A stretch of DNA of 64,000 nucleotides from Roseovarius sp. MMSF_3281 (GTDB taxonomy: Bacteria > Pseudomonadota > Alphaproteobacteria > Rhodobacterales > Rhodobacteraceae): NCBI RefSeq assembly GCF_030733685.1, contig NZ_JASHIM010000011.1:1-64000 (forward strand), in the 5' to 3' direction. The notes beneath the pieces were generated by a model. That model was not told the origin of the DNA. It saw only the letters and a list, made by a program, of their open reading frames with translations, and did no database searches. Made by a program: the position numbers and the translations under genes. Positions 44,656-52,327 of this stretch are shown piece by piece; the first letter of the stretch is position 1; every line of letters begins with the position of its first letter.

Positions 44656-45651
44656 TTAGGTATCCGGCTGCGCGTTGGCCGGGGTGAAGTTTTCCGCGAA
44701 GAAACGGTGCCAGTTGTCGCCCATCAGGCCGGCGACCTCGGTCTCGGAAAAGCCCACGTCGCGCAGGCCCTGTTCGATGTTGCCGAAATCGCGGTTGTCG
44801 CGGAACCAATCGGGTTGCGGCGGGAAGCCGGGGTTGGCGGCAGAGCCTTCGCCATAGTCGATTTCCTTCGACCAGCGGCCCACGCGCATCCATTCCACCA
44901 CGCTGTCGGGTTGATCCTGGCAGAGGTCCGAACCGATGCCGAAATGTTCAGCCCCGAATTGTTCCGCCGCCTGCGCCACCATCTGGCAGAAGGATTGCAG
45001 GGTGCAATCGCCCTTGTCCTTGAGGTGGTGGGGGTAAAGCGAAAAGCCCATCATGCCGCCGTTCTCGACCACCGCGCGCACCACGTCGTCACGTTTGTTG
45101 CGCAGGGCGGGCTGCCATGCGTGCAGGTTGGCGTGGGTGATGGCGATGGGCCGTTCGGAAAACTCTGCCGCTTCGATGGTGGAGCGGTCGGCGGAATGGC
45201 TCATGTCGATGACCAGCCCGACGCGGTTCATTTCCTTGATGACCTGTTTGCCCATGCGGGTGAGGCCGGGATCCTCGGCCTCGTAACAGCCCGTCGCCAG
45301 AAGCGACTGGTTGTTGTAGGTCAGTTGCATGAAGCGCGCGCCCAGCTTGTGCAGCACTTCGACAAGGCCGATGTCATCCTCGATGGGCGAGGGGTTCTGG
45401 AAGCCAAAGAAGATCGCCGTGCGCCCGGTGGCGCGGGCTTTTTCCACGTCGCTGGCCCATTGCCCGTGAAAGATCAGGCCGGGATATTGTTCGAACCAGC
45501 GGTTCCATTTCTCGATATTGAGGACGGTTTCGCGGAAATTCTCGTGGTAGGCGATGGTGACATGCACCGCATCGACCCCACCTTCGCGCATCTGTCGGAA
45601 GATTTTTTCGGACCAGTTGGCATATTGCAGACAGTCGATGCGGTAGCTCAT
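44656..45651 (-). CDS. M19 membrane-dipeptidase-like protein lacking HxD
   Basis: A 331-residue protein of the peptidase M19/amidohydrolase fold. Recognisable parts are GRTAIFFGFQNPSPIEDDIG (about 77-96), LVIDMSHSADRSTIEAAEF (about 155-173, with the His ligand), AITHANLHAW and GIGSDL. The N-terminus reads RIDCLQYANW where true dipeptidases have a zinc-binding H-x-D. This variant resembles the M19-like protein beside the dgcAB (dimethylglycine demethylation) genes of Pseudomonas aeruginosa, which I recall also lacks the HxD. The real substrate is therefore probably not a dipeptide. Confidence 0.82.
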   Translation of the reverse strand: MSYRIDCLQYANWSEKIFRQMREGGVDAVHVTIAYHENFRETVLNIEKWNRWFEQYPGLIFHGQWASDVEKARATGRTAIFFGFQNPSPIEDDIGLVEVLHKLGARFMQLTYNNQSLLATGCYEAEDPGLTRMGKQVIKEMNRVGLVIDMSHSADRSTIEAAEFSERPIAITHANLHAWQPALRNKRDDVVRAVVENGGMMGFSLYPHHLKDKGDCTLQSFCQMVAQAAEQFGAEHFGIGSDLCQDQPDSVVEWMRVGRWSKEIDYGEGSAANPGFPPQPDWFRDNRDFGNIEQGLRDVGFSETEVAGLMGDNWHRFFAENFTPANAQPDT

Positions 45652-45655
45652 GATC

Positions 45656-47107
45656 TTACTCCGGTGTGCCAGCGGCGGTGTAGGTGGTCTTCATGGTGGT
45701 GAAGAATTCGGCAGCGGCCTGCCCCTGTTCGCGCGGGCCATAGGAGCTGTCGCCGCGCCCGCCGAAGGGCACGTGATAATCCATGCCGCCGGTGGGCAGG
45801 TTGACGGTAACGACGCCGGTGCGGGCGTTTTGCTTGAAGTGCGAGGCGCGGGCCAGCGACCCGGTGATGATGCCCGAGCTGAGGCCGAAGCGCGTGTCGT
45901 TGACGGTGGCCAGCGCCTCGTCATAACTGCCGACCTTGATCACGTTGGTCAGCGGCGCGAAAAGTTCCTCGCGGCTGATGGCCATGTCGTTGGTGGCGTT
46001 CACGAAGATGCCCGGCGACATGTAGTAACCTTCGTGCGGCATGTTCAGGCGCTCGCCGCCACAGGCCAGTTCGGCGCCTTCGGCGCGGCCTTTTTCGACC
46101 CATTTGAGGTTTTCGACAAGCTGGCTTTCGCTGATCACCGGGCCCATTTGCGTGCCGTCCTCCAGCGCGTGACCCACTTTCATCGCCTTGGTGGCCGCGA
46201 CCAGTTTTTCGACGAAGGCGTCATGGATGCCTTCATGCACGATCAGGCGCGAGGAGGCGGTGCATTTCTGGCCCGTGCCGCTGAAGGCGCCGTTGAGGGT
46301 CATGGCGACGGCGACGTCCAGATCACCATCGTCCATTACCGCCAGCGCGTTCTTGGAACCCATTTCCATTTGCAGCTTGGTCATGTTTTCCAAGCCAGCG
46401 GCGGCGATACCACGGCCCACGGGGACCGAGCCGGTGAAGGTCATCGCGTCGATCTTGGCACTTTCGGCCAGTGCCTGACCGATGCCGCCGCCCGAACCCA
46501 TGACAAGGTTCACAAGGCCCTTGGGGATGTCTTGGCGCGAGATGATCTCGGCCAGCGCATGGGCCGAGCCGGGCACCAGGTTGGCCGGTTTCCAGACCAC
46601 CGCGTTGCCATAGGCCAGTGCCGGGGCGATTTTCCACGCCGGAATGGCGGTGGGGAAGTTCCAGGGCGAGATGACGCCGACCACGCCGACGGGTTCGCGC
46701 TTGATATTCACTTCGACGCCGGGGCGTACGGATTGGGCGTTCTGGCCCAGTTGGCGCAGGATTTCGGCGGCGTAATAGGTGAAATGCTGACCCGAGCGGT
46801 AAACCTCGCCGCGGCCTTCGGCGCGCGGTTTACCCTCTTCCCGGCTGAGCAATTCGCCCAGTTCATCGGCCCGGGCCATCAATTCGTTGCCGATGGCCAT
46901 AAGCACCGCTTGCTTACGCTCCAGCCCGTAGGCGGCCCATTCGGCCTGTGCCTGCTTGGCGGCGTCGAGGGCGGTTTCAAGTTGGTCTTGGCTGGCTTGG
47001 GTGTACATCCCCTCAAGGTCGCTGAGGTCGGAAGGATTGCGGTTTTCGATCTCGGATGGCCCGGCCACCCATTCCCCCGCGATATAGTTCAGTTTTGTCT
47101 CAGCCAT
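45656..47107 (-). CDS. Aldehyde dehydrogenase (NAD(P)+, 2-oxoglutarate semialdehyde type)
   Basis: A 483-residue aldehyde dehydrogenase starting at the ATG at 47107 (MAETKLNYIAGEW). The catalytic Cys lies in FSGTGQKCTASSR (about 280-292), the general-base Glu in MEMGSKN (about 250-256, where the second glycine of the usual ELGGK is Ser), and the cofactor site in PWNFPTAIPAWKIAPALAYG. Overall it resembles the 2,5-dioxovalerate dehydrogenase group. It oxidises an aldehyde from the pathway fed by the BCCT carrier. Only four bases separate its stop from the M19-like gene start. Confidence 0.88.
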   Translation of the reverse strand: MAETKLNYIAGEWVAGPSEIENRNPSDLSDLEGMYTQASQDQLETALDAAKQAQAEWAAYGLERKQAVLMAIGNELMARADELGELLSREEGKPRAEGRGEVYRSGQHFTYYAAEILRQLGQNAQSVRPGVEVNIKREPVGVVGVISPWNFPTAIPAWKIAPALAYGNAVVWKPANLVPGSAHALAEIISRQDIPKGLVNLVMGSGGGIGQALAESAKIDAMTFTGSVPVGRGIAAAGLENMTKLQMEMGSKNALAVMDDGDLDVAVAMTLNGAFSGTGQKCTASSRLIVHEGIHDAFVEKLVAATKAMKVGHALEDGTQMGPVISESQLVENLKWVEKGRAEGAELACGGERLNMPHEGYYMSPGIFVNATNDMAISREELFAPLTNVIKVGSYDEALATVNDTRFGLSSGIITGSLARASHFKQNARTGVVTVNLPTGGMDYHVPFGGRGDSSYGPREQGQAAAEFFTTMKTTYTAAGTPE

Positions 47108-47283
47108 GTCTCGTCCGTCCTGCGTAACCATTGGAAATCCATCTGACGCGGCAGGAAGCCACGGATGGCCGATTCAATCAAACGCAATTTGGTGAAGTAT
47201 TTTTCAGCTGAGTTGAAGTTTGGGGTGTTGAGTGACGATGTCTTGAAAAGAAATCGGCCCGGACTCTTTTGAAGATTCCGGTT

Positions 47284-48165
47284 TCAGCCGTGGGTGACCG
47301 GGATATTGGCGTTCAGGATCGCGCGTGTCAGGGCCTGGGCCGCCGGGGTCAGCATATGCGAGGGTGGGGTGACCATCCAAACCTCGCGGCGGGCCGAGGT
47401 ATCGACCAGGGGCAGGAATTTCAGATCGAGGAATTCGGGCAGGACCGCAAGCTCTGGCAGAAGGGTCACGCCCACGCCGCCGCGCACAAGGCTGAGGATC
47501 GAGGCGGTGTTCAGAACATTGAGCCGGGAGGCGGCCATGATCGGCGCGAAGCCTTCATCGGTGATGAAATCGCACAGGCCGTTGGCAATGAAATCCACGC
47601 CCTCAAGGTCTTTCCACGTCAGTTGCGCCCAATTCTGCGCCAGCGGGTGATCGACCGGGCAGACCACGCCGAAGCGGTCGGTAAAGATCAGGTGACGTTC
47701 GAACCCGGGCATGTGGCCGACGCTGGCCATGCCGATATCCGCACGTTCGGCGGTAAGTTCGCGTTGCACCGAGGCGGAATCGGTATCGCGCATGTCGATC
47801 CCCACGCCTGGATGAGCTTGCATGTAGCCCTGCAGGATCGGCGGCATGACGACCTGCGCCACCGATGGGGTTACTGCAAGCCGGACCTGCCCCATCTCGG
47901 CGCGTGATAGCCCTTCGATGGCGGCGACGGTACGTTCGAAATGCGACAGTTCGCGGTTGGTCTCGGTCAGGATAAGCTCCCCAAGGGGGGTGAGGCGCGA
48001 TTTCCGGGTGCTTTCAAAAAGCGGTGCGCCGACGTGATCCTCGAACTGGCGCAGCATCATGGAGACCGCCGAAGAGGTGCGGCCCAGAACCTCGGCGGCA
48101 TCGGCGAGAGAGCCGTGGTCGGCCACGGCGCGAAAACAACGCAGCATTTCGATTTTGATCGCCAA
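47284..48165 (-). CDS. LysR-family transcriptional regulator
   Basis: A 293-residue regulator with an N-terminal winged helix-turn-helix (EMLRCFRAVADHGSLADAAE, about 5-24, then LGRTSSAVSMMLRQFEDHVG) and a substrate-binding domain (about 90-290). It precedes the aldehyde dehydrogenase operon in the same direction across a 176-base gap, so it probably controls the BCCT/M19-like/ALDH genes. Confidence 0.9.
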   Translation of the reverse strand: MAIKIEMLRCFRAVADHGSLADAAEVLGRTSSAVSMMLRQFEDHVGAPLFESTRKSRLTPLGELILTETNRELSHFERTVAAIEGLSRAEMGQVRLAVTPSVAQVVMPPILQGYMQAHPGVGIDMRDTDSASVQRELTAERADIGMASVGHMPGFERHLIFTDRFGVVCPVDHPLAQNWAQLTWKDLEGVDFIANGLCDFITDEGFAPIMAASRLNVLNTASILSLVRGGVGVTLLPELAVLPEFLDLKFLPLVDTSARREVWMVTPPSHMLTPAAQALTRAILNANIPVTHG

Positions 48166-48293
48166 AGTTCAGATTCCCTTGAGTTTTGTGTTTGAACCTT
48201 TGTTTTGGCTTAAATCCGTGTTGAGCGCATCCCTGTCATGCGCTTTCGCACCAGAAAAGGGTGGAAAAGCGACGTTTCGGGCGGGGGACGGGG

Positions 48294-48387
48294 CAAGGCG
48301 TTTCGAAACGCCTTGGGCAAGCGGTTTCGAAACCGCTTTTTGCCCCGGCGCGCGCCGGGGGTGCGCAAGGGTTTTCGAAAGCCCTTG
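48294..48387. repeat. Second array of TTTCGAAA-centred palindromes
   Basis: Palindromes at 48294-48315 (22 bp, perfect, centre GTTTCGAAAC), 48319-48338 (20 bp, perfect), 48343-48360 (CCCCGGCGCGCGCCGGGG) and 48366-48387 (one mismatch). The second shares its core with the second palindrome of the 40.6-kb array. It sits just past the stop of the minus-strand 77-residue gene and 130 bases before the LysR start. Confidence 0.9.
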
Positions 48388-48395
48388 GCGGGCGG

Positions 48396-48629
48396 TCACG
48401 GTTTGGCGCGGCGCAGGGGAAGGGTGTTGCAGAAGACGACATAGTGCTGGTGGTTTTCCACCGCCTGAAAGCCGCGTCTTTCCACCTCGTGCAAAAAGGC
48501 GTGGCGGCCGACAAGGCGCTCGACATCGCGTATTTTGCGTTTCACCACGCCGCCCTTGCGGGCTTCGGTCGAGGTAAAGACCTGTTGCAGCCAGATATCG
48601 GGTGTGAGGTGTCGGGGCAGGGTTTTCAT
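48396..48629 (-). CDS. Small conserved protein of unknown function
   Basis: A 77-residue basic protein (MKTLPRHLTPDIWLQQVFTS... RKIRDVERLVGRHAFLHEVE... AVENHQHYVVFCN). Short proteins of this pattern in Rhodobacterales are often carried in databases under the name phosphoribosylanthranilate isomerase, which cannot be right at this length. A compact DNA- or RNA-binding role is possible given the Arg/Lys content, but this is a guess. Confidence 0.65.
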   Translation of the reverse strand: MKTLPRHLTPDIWLQQVFTSTEARKGGVVKRKIRDVERLVGRHAFLHEVERRGFQAVENHQHYVVFCNTLPLRRAKP

Positions 48630-48670
48630 GGGCAGGAGCCTGCCCTGGGAGGGTTAAGGAAAGGTTATCC

Positions 48671-49099
48671 TCAGAGCACCCCGATATCGGCCAGTGCCGC
48701 CGACAGGTCGGCGGGCAGGTCGTCTTCTTCCTGCCGATGGGCGGGCAGGTCGGCGGGGGCATCCTCGGGCTTCAGGTAGCGCCAGCCCTGGAAGGGGCGT
48801 TTGGGGGCGGTGGAGGTGCGGATCACCTCGGGGTCCAGCACGAAGGCGCAGCGGCGGATGCCATCGCTGCCGATAACCTCGTCAAAGCGCAAAAGCCGTT
48901 GGCGGCATTGCACGAGGCCCTGCACCACCCAGTAGATCGAGCCGCCCTCAAGCAATTCGGCCTCGCGCTTGGGCCACATGCGGGTGATATGCCGGGGCAG
49001 GCCATCGGGCCCTTGCGCGCGGGCCGAGGATTGCCATTGGATCAGGCTGTCGACGCTTTCCGATCCGACGCTCAGTTTGATGAGGTGCAGTTTGGCCAT
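48671..49099 (-). CDS. DUF1489-family protein
   Basis: A 142-residue protein with the DUF1489 features HLIKLSVGSESVDSLIQWQ at the start, RMWPKREAELLEGGSIYWV (about 42-60) and a segment CRQRLLRFDEV. The tail after about residue 115 is acidic and proline-rich. This family is widespread in alphaproteobacteria and has no known function. The start is the first ATG of the frame. It diverges from nrdJ across 90 bases. Confidence 0.82.
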   Translation of the reverse strand: MAKLHLIKLSVGSESVDSLIQWQSSARAQGPDGLPRHITRMWPKREAELLEGGSIYWVVQGLVQCRQRLLRFDEVIGSDGIRRCAFVLDPEVIRTSTAPKRPFQGWRYLKPEDAPADLPAHRQEEDDLPADLSAALADIGVL

Positions 49100-49189
49100 G
49101 CGATTCCCCCGTGTCAGGGCATATAGGGTAGTGGAAATGTGGGTGGCTTCAAGCTATTGTAGTTGCCTGCCCAAGACAGGATTCGCCGA

Positions 49190-51481
49190 ATGACCCGCTT
49201 TGCTGCCCCCATCGCCCAGTCTATTTGGGACATGAAATACCGCCTGAAAGAAGCTGACGGGACGCCGTTGGACGAAACGGTGGAGGATACCTGGCGCCGC
49301 ATCGCGCGTGCCTTGGCCGAGGTGGAAAGCGACCCGGATCATTGGGAAGAGCGGTTTTATGCCGCTTTGGAGGATTTCAAGTACCTGCCCGCGGGCCGGA
49401 TCACGGCGGGCGCGGGCACGGCGCGGAGCGTGACGCTGTTCAATTGTTTTGTCATGGGCACCATCCCCGACGACATGGGCGGCATTTTCGAGATGCTGAA
49501 AGAGGCCGCGCTGACCATGCAGCAGGGTGGCGGGATCGGCTATGATTTCAGCACCATCCGGCCCAAGGGGGCCGAGGTGAAAAGCGTGGCCGCCGATGCC
49601 AGCGGGCCTTTGTCCTTCATGGATGTCTGGGATGCCATGTGCCGCACCATCATGAGCGCGGGCTCGCGGCGCGGCGCGATGATGGCGACCATGCGCTGTG
49701 ATCATCCCGATATCGAGGATTTCATCACCGCCAAGGCGGACTCTGCGCGGCTGCGGATGTTCAACCTGTCGGTGCTGGTCAGTGACGCCTTCATGGAGGC
49801 GGTGAAAGAAGACGCCTCTTGGGACCTGCGCTTTGGGGACAAGGTTTACAAGACCGTCGAGGCGCGTGATCTGTGGAACCAGATCATGCAGGCCACCTAT
49901 GACTATGCCGAGCCGGGGGTGATTTTCATCGACCGGGTCAATGCCGCCAACAACCTGAGCTATTGCGAGACGATCAGCGCTACGAACCCCTGCGGCGAAC
50001 AGCCCTTGCCGCCCTATGGGGCCTGCCTTCTGGGGTCGATCAACATGGCGCGGCTGGTGAAGGACCCCTTCGGCAAGGGGGCGGAGCTGGACGGGCCCGC
50101 GCTTGACGATCTGGTCGCCATGGCCGTGCGGATGATGGACAATGTCGTGGATGCCTCGAATTTCCCGTTGGAGGCGCAGGCGCGGGAGGCTGCGGCCAAG
50201 CGGCGGATCGGGCTGGGCGTGACCGGCTTGGCAGATGCCCTGCTTATGATGGGGCTGCGCTATGGCAGTGACGAGGCGGCGGCGCAAACCGAGGCCTGGT
50301 TGCATCAGATCGCGCGGGCGGCCTATCTGGCCAGTGTCGAATTGGCCAAAGAGAAGGGGCCTTTCCCCTTGTTCGATGCCGAGGCTTTCCTTGCCTCGGG
50401 GGCCATGCAGGGGATGGACGACGACGTGCGCGCCGCGATTGCCGAACACGGTATTCGCAACGCGCTTTTGACCTCTATCGCGCCCACCGGCACGATTAGC
50501 CTTTATGCCGGCAACGTCAGTTCCGGGATCGAGCCGGTCTTTGCCTATAGCTACACCCGCAAAGTCCTGCAAAAGGACGGCACCCGCACCGAGGAAGAGG
50601 TGGTGGATTACGCTGTCAGCATGTGGCGCGAACGCTTCGGCGATGCCGAATTGCCCGACTATTTCGTCAACGCCCAAACGCTGGCCCCGCAGGACCATGT
50701 GAAGATGCAGGCCGCGGCACAACGCTGGATCGACAGTTCGATTTCCAAGACGATCAACTGCCCGGCGGATATTTCCTTTGCCGCGTTCAAGGATGTCTAC
50801 ATGCAGGCCTATGAAACCGGCTGTAAGGGCTGCACCACCTACCGGCCCAATGATGTGACCGGCAGCGTCTTGAGCGTCTCGGAAAACGAAGACAAGGCCC
50901 CCGCTGAGGCCCCGGATCAAGTCCGGGGCACGATGCCGCCCGAGGGTGGCGAGATCGTTTACATGTCCGAGCCGCTGGACCGCCCAACCGAGTTGGAGGG
51001 CGCGACCTATAAGCTGAAGTGGCCCGACAGCAATCACGCGATCTATATCACGGTGAACGATATCGTGCTGAACGGCCACCGGCGGCCCTTCGAGGTTTTC
51101 ATCAACTCCAAGAACATGGAGCATTTCGCCTGGACCGTGGCGCTGACGCGGATGATCTCGGCGGTGTTCCGGCGTGGTGGGGACGTGTCCTTCGTGGTCG
51201 AGGAGTTGAAAGCCGTGTTCGACCCACGTGGCGGGGCCTGGATGCAGGGGAAATACATCCCCTCGATCCTTGCCGCGATTGGCGGAATTCTGGAGCAGCA
51301 CATGGTGTCCATAGGGTTTTTGGAAGGTGAGGGGCTTGGCCTCAAGGCCGACCCGACGCAGACGGTTGTGAACCTAGATGCACCCCGCGGCCCGGCCTGC
51401 CCGGCCTGTGGCGGTTATGACATGCGGATGGTCGAGGGCTGCATGACCTGCGCCAGCTGTGGGCATTCCAAATGTGGGTGA
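49190..51481 (+). CDS. nrdJ: Adenosylcobalamin-dependent ribonucleotide reductase (class II)
   Basis: A 763-residue enzyme that reduces ribonucleotides to deoxyribonucleotides using B12. The active-site loop NPCGEQPLPPYGACLLGSINM (about 265-285) carries the catalytic Cys and Glu. The C-terminal TSCPD/zinc region ends with paired cysteines (CPACGG...CMTCASCG) for metal binding and redox relay. The ATG at 49190 is preferred over an upstream TTG. A 21-bp palindrome within the gene adds APDQVRG-type residues in a linker near residue 574. I saw no clear NrdR box or B12 riboswitch in the 90-base upstream gap. Confidence 0.94.
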   Translation: MTRFAAPIAQSIWDMKYRLKEADGTPLDETVEDTWRRIARALAEVESDPDHWEERFYAALEDFKYLPAGRITAGAGTARSVTLFNCFVMGTIPDDMGGIFEMLKEAALTMQQGGGIGYDFSTIRPKGAEVKSVAADASGPLSFMDVWDAMCRTIMSAGSRRGAMMATMRCDHPDIEDFITAKADSARLRMFNLSVLVSDAFMEAVKEDASWDLRFGDKVYKTVEARDLWNQIMQATYDYAEPGVIFIDRVNAANNLSYCETISATNPCGEQPLPPYGACLLGSINMARLVKDPFGKGAELDGPALDDLVAMAVRMMDNVVDASNFPLEAQAREAAAKRRIGLGVTGLADALLMMGLRYGSDEAAAQTEAWLHQIARAAYLASVELAKEKGPFPLFDAEAFLASGAMQGMDDDVRAAIAEHGIRNALLTSIAPTGTISLYAGNVSSGIEPVFAYSYTRKVLQKDGTRTEEEVVDYAVSMWRERFGDAELPDYFVNAQTLAPQDHVKMQAAAQRWIDSSISKTINCPADISFAAFKDVYMQAYETGCKGCTTYRPNDVTGSVLSVSENEDKAPAEAPDQVRGTMPPEGGEIVYMSEPLDRPTELEGATYKLKWPDSNHAIYITVNDIVLNGHRRPFEVFINSKNMEHFAWTVALTRMISAVFRRGGDVSFVVEELKAVFDPRGGAWMQGKYIPSILAAIGGILEQHMVSIGFLEGEGLGLKADPTQTVVNLDAPRGPACPACGGYDMRMVEGCMTCASCGHSKCG
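50909..50929. repeat. Palindrome inside nrdJ
   Basis: Arms GCCCCGGA and TCCGGGGC around TCAAG. It lies in frame in the linker between the catalytic barrel and the C-terminal metal domain of nrdJ. The sequence resembles a palindromic repeat I recall as common in alphaproteobacterial intergenic regions. Confidence 0.65.
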
Positions 51482-51622
51482 GGCCGTGGCGGGCAAGATG
51501 TCTGTAAAGGCCGCCGCCGCGCCGTGGTTGCTCGCAGCCCTAGCAAACGGCCAACGTAGGAATTCGGAGAAGCATAACTATCGAAATCGGTTGGCATGCC
51601 TTGTTCGAGCATGGAGCCTTGC

Positions 51623-51855
51623 TCAGGAAGTGAGACGTTGACGGACTAATGGATATCCGTCGCTATGCTCAACGACCTCGAAATCGGAAAAAAGCGCGCG
51701 AGTATCGCCAACGACCATATGATGGATTGCGGTGTTCACTCGGCGCATTTCGATATCACCGATAATCGCTCCGCGCAGCTTGAGAAAATGCCGAATCGAG
51801 CGCGCGTTCGCAGTGACAGCAATCTCATAAGCGGTTGCGGCCAACGCTCAAGGTT
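51623..51855 (-). pseudogene. C-terminal fragment of thymidylate synthase ThyX
   Basis: The frame ending at 51623 encodes about 77 residues matching only the last third of flavin-dependent thymidylate synthase: VTANARSIRHFLKLRG, then DIEMRRVNTAIHH and ALFSDFEVVEHSDGYPL. Mycobacterial ThyX has the same order (a TGN.R.WRHF..R motif, then EIRR, then VFADFEV..). A stop codon lies directly before this region in its own frame. The N-terminal FAD- and dUMP-binding part is absent. The fragment is preceded, in another frame, by a dCTP-deaminase start, so it is a broken gene. Confidence 0.8.
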
Positions 51856-52041
51856 GTCGAGGCCATGCATGTCCTTCGGTGGATCAAAAATCTGACCGAC
51901 CGTGAGATCTAGAGAGCGCGGTTGAATTCGACAGTCTGCACTGCGCAAATTAACCCCGTCAGCGTCAAGTTCCGAGACTTCCAGCAGTCCATCCTTGATC
52001 GCCTCACGAACCTCTGTATCGCCGAGAAGTTTGCCAGCCAC
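51856..52041 (-). pseudogene. N-terminal fragment of a dCTP-deaminase-like gene
   Basis: Starts with GTG at 52041 behind a GGACGGAGA site and encodes about 62 residues: LLGDTEVREAIKDGLLEV then RIQPRSLDLTVGQIFDPP, the opening of dCTP deaminase/dUTPase-fold proteins (the IQPxSLDLxVG motif). The similarity ends where the ThyX fragment begins in another frame; the frame itself runs on as nonsense to 51736. A deletion probably joined two neighbouring pyrimidine genes. Between 52042 and 52327 I see no further gene. Confidence 0.7.
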
Positions 52042-52327
52042 TTAGGTTCTCCGTCCAATCATAGCCCATCCGATACAGGTTCCGACATCTGACAGGTGCG
52101 ATCAACTAAGAAGTATTGCTGCCCACCTTGGTAGGGCCTTGGAATGTCAAGATACCGGTGATTGGCACAAGTCGCTACGGAGGTCCGCTTCGGGCCGTCA
52201 TTGCCATGCCTCGCGACCAACGTCGGACTCATGCCGCGCCGCATCCGAGGTCTGGAGAGAGCCCACTTTGACGGGGAATGTGTTCGCAGCGGAGGCCGTA
52301 GGTCTTCACCTGCACCGCCAATGCTGT

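Noticed and set aside
42886..45702. 938-codon open frame on the plus strand
   Set aside because: It is antisense to the BCCT and M19-like genes. Its composition (Gln, His, Arg, Asp runs) is typical of a shadow frame.
49100..49189. NrdR boxes or B12 riboswitch before nrdJ
   Set aside because: No pair of NrdR-box-like palindromes and no cobalamin-box sequence could be found in the 90-base gap.
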